A stretch of DNA of 6,172 nucleotides from JBFXDW01 sp050180745. Lineage in GTDB: Bacteria; Pseudomonadota; Alphaproteobacteria; UBA9219. Positions 1 to 5,643 of the stretch are shown piece after piece. Location: positions 1 through 6,172 of the forward strand of contig JBFXDW010000106.1 of NCBI GenBank assembly GCA_050180745.1. The letters run 5' to 3'. Numbering within the stretch: the first letter of the stretch is position 1; every line of letters starts with the position of its first letter. Below the pieces are notes generated by a model. The model ran no database searches. It was given only the letters and a program-made list of their open reading frames with translations, and was not told where the DNA came from. Made by a program: the position numbers and the translations under genes.

Positions 1-2
1 GA

Positions 3-290
3 CGTATTACGATTGACGAGATACAAAAGAAAGTGGCTGAGCACTTTAATATACGTGTTGCTGATATGCATTCAGCGCGTCGGGCACGTGCGATTGCGCG
101 GCCTCGGCAGGTTGCGATGTATTTGGCTAAACAACTTACGCCACGCAGCTTGCCTGAAATAGGCCGCAAGTTTGGCGGTCGTGATCACACGACCGTTATT
201 CATGCTGTGCGGAAGATCGAAGAGCTTTCCGCTTATGATCCTGCTTTCCGCGAGGATGTGGACCTTCTTAAGCGCCTGTTGCAGGGGTGA
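3..290 (+). CDS. dnaA: Chromosomal replication initiator DnaA, C-terminal domain IV (5' end cut by window edge)
   Basis: DnaA binds DnaA boxes at the replication origin and opens the duplex. Only the last 95 codons are visible. The reading frame is open from base 3, well upstream of the internal GTG at 33, and ends at TGA 288-290. The protein shows the domain IV helix-turn-helix: an ITIDEIQ-type lead-in, then RRARAIARPRQVAMYLAK, then the DnaA signature IGRKFGGRDHTTV with the DHTTV residues that read the DnaA box. Nothing in the visible part is damaged. The AAA+ domain and the N-terminus lie outside the window. The next gene to the right is convergent rather than dnaN, so dnaA is not in the common dnaA-dnaN arrangement. 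Identification is firm from the signature. Confidence 0.96.
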   Translation, partial: RITIDEIQKKVAEHFNIRVADMHSARRARAIARPRQVAMYLAKQLTPRSLPEIGRKFGGRDHTTVIHAVRKIEELSAYDPAFREDVDLLKRLLQG

Positions 291-298
291 TTCATAGG

Positions 299-324
299 AC
301 AGAAGACAGAAGGTCTTCCTGTTT
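299..324 (+). terminator. Possible dnaA terminator hairpin
   Basis: Nine bases after the dnaA stop, ACAGAAGAC (299-307) can pair with GTCTTCCTGT (313-322) leaving one C bulged, around a five-base loop. Three Ts end the element (322-324), followed by a pyrimidine-rich but interrupted stretch. Position and strand suit a terminator for dnaA. The short U-tract makes it a weak intrinsic terminator at best. Confidence 0.35.
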
Positions 325-351
325 CTATCTCTCCCAATTCTCAAAATTATT

Positions 352-405
352 CCGTCATCCTCGCGACTTGTCGCGCCGAAGCCCGTAGGGGGAACGCGGG
401 GATCC
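352..405. repeat. Palindromic intergenic element of the GTCATCC...GGGGATCC type
   Basis: The segment begins CCGTCATCC and ends CGCGGGGATCC, the outline of short dispersed palindromic elements common between genes in alphaproteobacteria. Two alternative foldings are visible. One is a perfect six-pair hairpin, CGCGAC (362-367) with GTCGCG (370-375). The other is a longer pairing of ATCCTCGCG (357-365) with CGCGGGGAT (395-403), perfect except for one G-T pair. The two share bases and exclude each other. A shorter relative, GTCATCCCCGATCC, occurs at 5630-5643. Assigning it to a dispersed family rests on its look; copy number cannot be seen here. Confidence 0.5.
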
Positions 406-549
406 AGCACCCGATAGGTGACGCTTGTCAAAACACTGCAGCAGAAAGTGCTGATAGTTGTCATAAGATCAAGCAACAGCGCTTACTTCTGTAGAGTTCT
501 GTCTTTCTTCCTCTTTCGGCTATAGATTCGCTAAGTTCACAAACGAAGT

Positions 550-572
550 GCAACACTATGCTAAGGTGTTGC
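550..572 (-). terminator. Hairpin downstream of the kinase gene, possible terminator
   Basis: GCAACAC (550-556) pairs perfectly with GTGTTGC (566-572) around a nine-base loop. It lies 36 bases past the stop of the leftward signalling operon, between two convergent genes, where a terminator is expected. On the minus strand the sequence after the stem is ACTTCGTTTGTG, so there is no clean T-run. A weaker five-pair stem, ATGGG/CCCAT (577-596), sits between it and the gene end. Intrinsic termination is possible but not demonstrated. Confidence 0.3.
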
Positions 573-607
573 CATCATGGGAAGAAGAAAGCCCATCTGT
601 CCTCTGA

Positions 608-2353
608 TTACACTTCCTGTGCCAGCAATTGATCATATGGGATCAGAATATCAAATGAGGCTCCCTTATAGAGCTCAGAAGAGACGGTAATCTCTCCGCC
701 GAGCTTACGGACCTCAAGATCAACAACCTCCATACCAACGCCGCGACCAGACAAAGAGGTTGTCTCTTCCTTCGTCGAAAAACCAAACCCGAAGATTCGT
801 TGAATGACTTTCTTGTCATCCTCAAAACGCCAGTCGCCATTGGGGTCTTTAATTGCTAACTTTTCTCTAATGCGCGCTGGATCTATACCATTGCCATCGT
901 CTTTAATGACGATATGCAGGTCTTTGTGCTCTCCGCCTCGTCGTGAAGGAATCATTTCCGCCAGAATTGTAACCTGTCCTGCCGTTTCCTTTTCACGAGC
1001 CATGCGCGTCACAGGAGGCTCAATACCATGATCCGCAATGTTGCGACACATGTGAGTTAAAGAAAAGAAAAAAGGTTGCAACGGCTTCGTGAGCACCTTG
1101 GGGTTTTCGCCTTCAAATGCGATTGGTGCTACTTGCTTGTCCATCATAGAGGCAAGCTCACGCAACTCGCGTTCAAATGAGTGGAAACATTCCCGAATGG
1201 GTACCGCAACGATAGATTCAATATAGTGTTTTATAAGCTGTGGATCGGCTTTATTTTGACGCAATTCTCTGGCAAACGCATAGATATCATCTTCAAGAAT
1301 TTCACGGACATTCCCGCGCCATTCGGATTCCTTGCCGACCAACTCAACGACTTCCTCGTTCACTTTTTCAAAAGCTTCCAGCATTTTTTGGCGGCCGAGA
1401 ATGAGGGCTTCAATAAAGTCCTTTTCAGTCTCAACGGAAGGAGCTCGCAAATCATTCTCTATTTGGTGCACAATCTCGCTAAACTCAACTAAATTGAATT
1501 GTTTAAGAGAAGCCTTCATCGTATGGAGCTCTCGCAAAAGGGCGGGAGCTTTTAATGTTCTTTCACTCAAGTGAGCTGTTTTATCAATGAAATCACGAGC
1601 AAATGCGAGTGTTGAGCGAAATTGGTTTTGATCTTGAAAAATACGGCAGATCATCTCCGCATAATTTTGTTGTTTTTCAGCCCGTTGTTTTGCTGCGTGC
1701 TCCTCTGTGACATCCGTAGCGATCAGAACGATATCTGTGAGCTTGTTATTTTTGTCAAAAAGAGGTTTGTATTCCAAGAGAACGCGTCGTCCTAAACTAT
1801 GCGGGACGGTTTCTGGGAAAAAGCGAATGATATCTTCAAAACCTAAGGCGTGTCCTCCAGGCTGATAAAGAACATCGAGCCAGTCTTTGAAATTCTCTTG
1901 GTTTTCCTTTTGTATGCGCAATACGTCGGCTATGTTTTGTCCTGCAGGAACTGTTTCCAAAAGCTCTAGGCATGCTTGAGAATACACTTTACCGCAGATT
2001 CCATCTGCGCCAAAAACCACAAAGCCCTGCCCCAGCGAGTTGACCAGAACTTCGGTAAGCCCCGCTTGGTTAGTGACATGTTTATGGACATGGAAATTAA
2101 GGATATAAAGTCCCAAAATGCCAATGAATGAAGCCCCCACCATTATGGCAAAGGCCCACATGTTTGTTACAGGAGGGCGTCCTAAGACAGGGAGTGCTAG
2201 TGCTCCCAAAAGTAATAAAACAATCGCCGTCATTCCCGTCAGCGAAGTATGGACAATATCAACGTGACGCACCGCATCGGTCAGCACTGCATCTGATGAG
2301 GCAGAGGCATTCCAGATCTTATCCTTCGACTCTAAGGGTTGAGGATGTCCCAT
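608..2353 (-). CDS. Membrane-anchored CheA-like histidine kinase with PAS and HPt domains
   Basis: A predicted 581-residue sensor kinase that would autophosphorylate on an HPt histidine and pass phosphate to a receiver, probably the neighbouring one. Two hydrophobic segments (about 40-58 and 65-86) anchor the N-terminus with almost no periplasmic loop. A PAS-like domain follows (about 98-215), ending in the typical DVTEEHAA linker. The HPt domain (about 235-340) has H277 in the motif HTMKAS. The segment 380-420 (AVPIRECFHSFERELRELA) matches the CheA region just before the ATPase domain. The HATPase boxes are CheA-type: N438 in RNIADHGIEPP, DDGNGID at 485-491, FGFGFS at 521-526 and GRGVGMEVV at 536-544. 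The protein stops right after the ATPase domain, so it lacks the CheW-like P5 domain, and no P2 is visible. The ATG start has only a weak AGG four bases upstream; Met41 is a less likely alternative. The gene follows the CheX-like gene by 21 bases. The signal sensed is unknown. Confidence 0.88.
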   Translation of the reverse strand: MGHPQPLESKDKIWNASASSDAVLTDAVRHVDIVHTSLTGMTAIVLLLLGALALPVLGRPPVTNMWAFAIMVGASFIGILGLYILNFHVHKHVTNQAGLTEVLVNSLGQGFVVFGADGICGKVYSQACLELLETVPAGQNIADVLRIQKENQENFKDWLDVLYQPGGHALGFEDIIRFFPETVPHSLGRRVLLEYKPLFDKNNKLTDIVLIATDVTEEHAAKQRAEKQQNYAEMICRIFQDQNQFRSTLAFARDFIDKTAHLSERTLKAPALLRELHTMKASLKQFNLVEFSEIVHQIENDLRAPSVETEKDFIEALILGRQKMLEAFEKVNEEVVELVGKESEWRGNVREILEDDIYAFARELRQNKADPQLIKHYIESIVAVPIRECFHSFERELRELASMMDKQVAPIAFEGENPKVLTKPLQPFFFSLTHMCRNIADHGIEPPVTRMAREKETAGQVTILAEMIPSRRGGEHKDLHIVIKDDGNGIDPARIREKLAIKDPNGDWRFEDDKKVIQRIFGFGFSTKEETTSLSGRGVGMEVVDLEVRKLGGEITVSSELYKGASFDILIPYDQLLAQEV

Positions 2354-2374
2354 GTGACCTGTCTTGTTAAATGT

Positions 2375-2881
2375 TTATCCTTCGCGACCTTCATAAAGTG
2401 CGATGTGGACCTGAAAAAGCTCTCCTTCCAAATAGAAAGGAATGATCATATAAGGGCCTCTGTGGAACTGACTAACAAAATGGCCCCGCCCTGTCACGAC
2501 GCTGGGGATGCCTAGCTTCAGGTTGTAGCCACGTCCATTAAGTTCAGTCTTGATTTGGCCAAAGATCATATTAGTAATTTCACCAACAGCATCCACGGTC
2601 ATTTCATGAGTTACAGAGATTCCAGACCCCACAATGCGCGGCAATATGTCTCGCACTGTATCAAAAGTTAGACAGATAGTCATGGTGCCTTCAAGATCGT
2701 CTTGTTCAAGCCCAATAACACCAGACACGTCTCCGAGAAGAGAGACAATTCCTTTGCCGACTTCATACTGATCGGTTGTAACTTCAGCGCCAAAAGTTGA
2801 TTTCATGGCCAATGTTACGGCCATGGCAACATCGCGGGACAATTGCTCGTCTAGCGCTAATTTCTGTTCCGTTTGCCCCAT
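2375..2881 (-). CDS. CheX-like aspartyl-phosphate phosphatase
   Basis: A 168-residue soluble protein of the CheX/CheC/FliY phosphatase superfamily. Family members speed dephosphorylation of CheY-type receivers using a conserved Glu and Asn on one helix. The signature D-x3-E-x2-N is present as D97, E101 and N104 (VDAVGEITNMIFGQ), followed by a Gly-rich turn and the expected proline in LGIPSVV (P126). Only one such helix is visible, as in CheX, whereas CheC and FliY carry two. No FliN-like C-terminal domain is present. An AGAGGA ribosome-binding site lies eight bases before the ATG (2890-2895), supporting the start. It lies between the receiver gene (23-base gap) and the kinase gene (21-base gap), which points to that receiver as its substrate. 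I infer the activity from the intact motif. I give no gene symbol because orthology to chemotaxis cheX is not shown. Confidence 0.82.
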   Translation of the reverse strand: MGQTEQKLALDEQLSRDVAMAVTLAMKSTFGAEVTTDQYEVGKGIVSLLGDVSGVIGLEQDDLEGTMTICLTFDTVRDILPRIVGSGISVTHEMTVDAVGEITNMIFGQIKTELNGRGYNLKLGIPSVVTGRGHFVSQFHRGPYMIIPFYLEGELFQVHIALYEGREG

Positions 2882-2889
2882 ATAGGCTT

Positions 2890-2895
2890 TCCTCT
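2890..2895 (-). promoter_or_regulatory. Ribosome-binding site of the CheX-like gene
   Basis: AGAGGA on the minus strand, eight bases before the ATG at 2881, close to the anti-16S consensus. It lies in the 23-base gap after the receiver gene stop, so the gene has its own strong initiation site within the operon. Confidence 0.65.
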
Positions 2896-2904
2896 TTTTC
2901 TAAG

Positions 2905-3333
2905 CTATGAAGAAGTGCTTTCGCGTTTCCGTTTGATCCACTCGTATATTTCGAAAAGCTTTTTACTCAGGTCAGCTGGAGATACAGGCTTGATGATATA
3001 AGAGGTGGCCCCTGCCTTAATTGCCTTCATAATGTTTTGTTGTTCGGATTCAGCCGTCAGCATTACAAAAGCGATATTTTCATATTCTGCACGTGTTCTG
3101 AAATAGTTCAAAACCTCAAGCCCAGAAATGGTAGGCATGTTCCAGTCCAGAAAGACGAGATCAAAGGGCTGATTGACAGCTTTGGCTTTCTGAATTTGTT
3201 CGATCGCCTCATTGCCATCAGCAGCGGTTTGGATATTGCTTATCTTGGATTCTTCAAGCGTGTTCCTCACGAACTGGCGGACCAGAAAGTGATCGTCAGC
3301 AACAAGAACTTTTAGCTCAGCTAGAGAAGTCAA
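2905..3333 (-). CDS. Stand-alone CheY-like response regulator, TTG start
   Basis: A 142-residue single-domain receiver that should accept phosphate on an aspartate and signal by protein-protein contact. All key receiver residues are present: the acidic pair D13/D14, phosphorylation site D63 in the motif FLDWNMP, switch T93 in MLTAE, Y112, and K115 in IIKP. After the receiver there is only a basic, Ser-rich tail (KRKRESTSS), with no DNA-binding or enzymatic output domain. The start codon is TTG (3331-3333). No ATG or GTG occurs in frame between it and the upstream stop at 3379-3381, and AGGGAG lies seven bases before it. The gene follows adk by 59 bases and precedes the CheX-like and kinase genes, so it is the likely shared partner of both. 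It could be called cheY-like, but no classic chemotaxis genes are visible, so I leave the symbol empty. Confidence 0.9.
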   Translation of the reverse strand: MTSLAELKVLVADDHFLVRQFVRNTLEESKISNIQTAADGNEAIEQIQKAKAVNQPFDLVFLDWNMPTISGLEVLNYFRTRAEYENIAFVMLTAESEQQNIMKAIKAGATSYIIKPVSPADLSKKLFEIYEWIKRKRESTSS

Positions 3334-3340
3334 CGTTCGT

Positions 3341-3346
3341 CTCCCT
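3341..3346 (-). promoter_or_regulatory. Ribosome-binding site that fixes the TTG start of the receiver gene
   Basis: AGGGAG on the minus strand, seven bases before the TTG at 3333. This is the decisive evidence for a TTG start, because no ATG or GTG lies upstream in frame before a stop and the conserved first strand (KVLVADD) begins only seven codons in. Confidence 0.65.
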
Positions 3347-3392
3347 ATCGAATAATCGGTTATGTTTGTCGCATAGAATTATTGCTGGAAAG

Positions 3393-4046
3393 TTAAGACC
3401 CTAGTCCTAACGTTACCTCTAAAGATTGATAAACCTCAGCCATAGAAAGCATTCCATCAACTTCTTTAAGCATACTCTTCCCTTGGTAATAGGGAATTAT
3501 TGGTGCTGTTTGATCCCGATAGGCCGCAAGACGGGTCTTCATTGTTTCGGCATTATCATCAGGACGGCGCGTAAATTCGGTTGCTCCACATTTATCGCAA
3601 ACCCCCTCTACTTTAGTTGGGCGGAATTTGTCGTGAAAGCCTTCTCCACACACAGCGCAGGTAAAGCGCCCCGCAACACGTTCGACCAACTTGTCTTCGT
3701 CTATTTTGAGTTCAACGACGCAGTTCAACTGCTTGTTTTTTTCCTCTAGCATGGCATCCAAAGCCACCGCTTGGGGCACAGTCCGTGGAAAGCCATCAAG
3801 AATAAATCCCTTTTCGCAATCTGGTTTGCTGATCCGCTCTTCAATCAATTTGATCATAAGCTCGTCCGGTACCAGCTTGCCCGCATCCATCAACGCTTTA
3901 GCTTGTTTGCCGAGCTCTTCTCCTTTTTTTACGGCCTGACGGAGCATATCTCCCGTCGAAAGTTGTATCATGCCGTGTTCGTCCTCTAGCATACGCGCTT
4001 GCGTTCCCTTACCTGCTCCGGGTGGGCCCAGAAGAATAATATTCAT
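3393..4046 (-). CDS. adk: Adenylate kinase, zinc-binding LID type
   Basis: Adenylate kinase catalyses ATP + AMP to 2 ADP in the cytoplasm and sets adenylate energy balance. At 217 residues it is a full-length long-LID bacterial form. The P-loop GPPGAGKGT is at 7-15, the AMP-site segment LSTGDMLR at 29-36, and DGFPRT at 84-89. The LID contains CAVC at 130-133 and CDKC at 150-153, four cysteines that form the zinc site of zinc-type Adks. The catalytic arginine region RRPDDN lies at 160-165. The ATG has a good GAGAAGGGG ribosome-binding site seven bases upstream (4054-4062). It lies 30 bases after secY, the usual order, but is followed by a receiver gene instead of rpsM. Identification is certain from the motifs. 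Confidence 0.97.
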   Translation of the reverse strand: MNIILLGPPGAGKGTQARMLEDEHGMIQLSTGDMLRQAVKKGEELGKQAKALMDAGKLVPDELMIKLIEERISKPDCEKGFILDGFPRTVPQAVALDAMLEEKNKQLNCVVELKIDEDKLVERVAGRFTCAVCGEGFHDKFRPTKVEGVCDKCGATEFTRRPDDNAETMKTRLAAYRDQTAPIIPYYQGKSMLKEVDGMLSMAEVYQSLEVTLGLGS

Positions 4047-4076
4047 GAATAAACCCCTTCTCTTTTATCTTTTTCG

Positions 4077-5420
4077 TTATTTCTTACGGCGAGAGCTACG
4101 CAGTTTTGACTTTTTAATAAGCCCTTCATACTGATGAGCAATCAGATGTGACTGAATGCGGCTGATTGTATCGATTGTTACACTCACGACGATCAGCAAG
4201 GATGTTCCTCCTAGATAAAACGGTACGGCGCTTCGGCTCATGAGGAACTCAGGCAACAAGCAGATAGCTACCAGATAAATACTGCCCATGACTGTCAGCC
4301 TTGTGAGGACATAGTCGAAATATTTAGACGTGTTTGCTCCTGGACGAATGCCGGGAACAAAACCACCATATTTACGCAAATTCTCCGCAGTCTCATCCGG
4401 ATTAAAGACAATCGCGGTGTAGAAGAACGAAAAGAATAAGATCAGTCCCGCATAGCACAGCATAAATAAGGGCCGTCCATGTCCCAACATGGTGATGACA
4501 TCAGCCCAGAAACCACCCTGTTCCTGTACGTGCGTAAAGTTGGCCAACGTCAACGGAAAAAGCAGTAAAGAGCTGGCAAAAATCGGAGGGATAACACCCG
4601 ATGTATTGAGGCGCAACGGCAGGTGAGATGCTTCCCCACCGAACATTTTATTTCCAACTTGTCGCTTGGGATAATTGACGAGAATCCGCCGCTGTGCACG
4701 TTCGCAAAAGACGCAAACGGCTATGACGACTACCAGCAGCACCATGATAAAGAGAATAAACCAAGTTGACATAGCGCCTGTTCGTGCTAGCTCCAAGGTC
4801 TTGGCTATCGCATGAGGCAGGTTAGCTACGATACCTGCATAGATAATCATGGACACGCCGTTACCAATTCCACGTGCCGAGATTTGTTCGCCCAGCCACA
4901 TCAAGAAGACGGTTCCGCCCGTTAAGGTGATGACAGTGCTGATCCGAAAGAACATTCCGGGTAAAAAGACAGCGCCAGAAGCCATGCTTTCAAGTCCTAC
5001 GGCCAAGGCATAGGATTGGAAAAGCGCAAAAACAACAGTCAGGTAACGGGAGTATTGATTGAGCTTAACTTGCCCTGCTTGTCCTTCTTTTTTCAGAGCT
5101 TCAAAGGAAGGCACAATGGCGCCTAACAGCTGGACAATGATCGAGGCCGTAATGTAGGGCATAACCGACAGAGCAAAAATAGTCATCCGGTTCAACGCAC
5201 CGCCCGCAAACATGTCAAACATGCCTAAAATACCGCCGCCATGAGCTTTAAAAAGAGCAGCAAGCGCCACGGGATCAATTCCAGGAAGAGGGATGTAGGT
5301 TCCTGCACGATAGACGATTAAAGCTAAAAGCGTAAACCAAATACGGCTTTTAAGCTCTGTAGCCTTAGAAAAGGCCCCTAGATTTATATTGGCGGCCAAG
5401 GATTCAGCGGTTGAAGTCAT
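4077..5420 (-). CDS. secY: Protein translocase channel subunit SecY
   Basis: SecY forms the membrane channel of the SecYEG translocon for secreted and inner-membrane proteins. The protein is 447 residues, full length, with about ten membrane segments, the first near 27-45 and the last near 399-418. Family landmarks are visible: YRAGTYIPLPGID (37-49), the plug region with GGGILGMFDMFAGGAL (61-76), the conserved loop QRRILVNYPKRQVG (243-256), LPLRLNTSGVIPPIFASS (267-284), NPDETAENLRKYGGFVPGIRPG (340-361) with the functional arginine in GIRPG, and a basic C-terminal tail (RSSRRKK). The start MTSTAESLAANIN matches the usual alphaproteobacterial N-terminus, although no strong ribosome-binding site precedes it, only A/G-rich sequence. 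It leads the secY-adk-signalling gene run. Upstream is pntB on the same strand, 223 bases away, rather than rplO. Confidence 0.97.
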   Translation of the reverse strand: MTSTAESLAANINLGAFSKATELKSRIWFTLLALIVYRAGTYIPLPGIDPVALAALFKAHGGGILGMFDMFAGGALNRMTIFALSVMPYITASIIVQLLGAIVPSFEALKKEGQAGQVKLNQYSRYLTVVFALFQSYALAVGLESMASGAVFLPGMFFRISTVITLTGGTVFLMWLGEQISARGIGNGVSMIIYAGIVANLPHAIAKTLELARTGAMSTWFILFIMVLLVVVIAVCVFCERAQRRILVNYPKRQVGNKMFGGEASHLPLRLNTSGVIPPIFASSLLLFPLTLANFTHVQEQGGFWADVITMLGHGRPLFMLCYAGLILFFSFFYTAIVFNPDETAENLRKYGGFVPGIRPGANTSKYFDYVLTRLTVMGSIYLVAICLLPEFLMSRSAVPFYLGGTSLLIVVSVTIDTISRIQSHLIAHQYEGLIKKSKLRSSRRKK

Positions 5421-5643
5421 GGTGTTTTTTGTTTTCTTTCAAAAAGATAGTTGCAAAACAAAGCGGGCGCGATACTAAAAACAGAATCGCAGCCTTTTCA
5501 CAAGCAGGAAAGTACCATTTCCCCCCTTCTCCGCCAAGATAAAAGAGGGGAGGAAGGATTCAGCATTCAGAATTCAGGATTCAGGGGCACTTCCTTCATA
5601 TTTTTCTCTTCGACCTCTCCGTCTCTCCTGTCATCCCCGATCC
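5421..5643. other. Intergenic region between pntB and secY
   Basis: No gene is supported here. It contains the four NATTCAG heptamers (5557-5584), which are flanked by a six-base inverted pair AGGAAG (5551-5556) and CTTCCT (5590-5595). It also has a C-rich/G-rich weak stem (5523-5530 with 5544-5550) and a pyrimidine-rich stretch at about 5598-5630. secY needs transcription from here or from pntB. The best promoter-like pair on the minus strand is TGAAAA (5495-5500) and TAGTAT (5472-5477), 17 bases apart, too weak to call. Confidence 0.5.
5557..5584. repeat. Four tandem heptamers NATTCAG
   Basis: Four head-to-tail copies of a seven-base unit: GATTCAG, CATTCAG, AATTCAG, GATTCAG. Only the first base varies while the remaining six are identical in all copies. 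On the minus strand, the direction of flanking transcription, the units read CTGAATN. The array lies in the pntB-secY spacer, between short inverted arms at 5551-5556 and 5590-5595. Its function is unknown; it could be a slippage-prone short tandem repeat. Confidence 0.8.

Noticed and set aside
72..476. 134-codon minus-strand open frame across the dnaA end and the following gap
   Set aside because: It is mostly antisense to the well-conserved dnaA domain IV and runs through the palindromic element; the protein shows no recognisable motif.
1181..1492. Plus-strand open frames of about 100 codons inside the kinase gene, and similar ones inside the receiver, adk and secY genes
   Set aside because: They lie antisense to strongly conserved genes, have no family features, and are expected by chance.
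2375..2881. CheC or FliN/FliY identity for the 168-residue protein
   Set aside because: Only one E-x2-N helix is visible and no FliN-like C-terminal domain is present, which fits CheX better.
5472..5500. Possible secY promoter TGAAAA-17-TAGTAT on the minus strand
   Set aside because: The -35 box matches only about half of the consensus; such a pair is easily found by chance.
5523..5550. C-rich/G-rich hairpin as a pntB terminator
   Set aside because: The stem needs a bulge, the loop is long, and no T-run follows on the minus strand.
5557..5584. CRISPR array
   Set aside because: The units are seven bases long with no spacers, so it is a simple tandem repeat.
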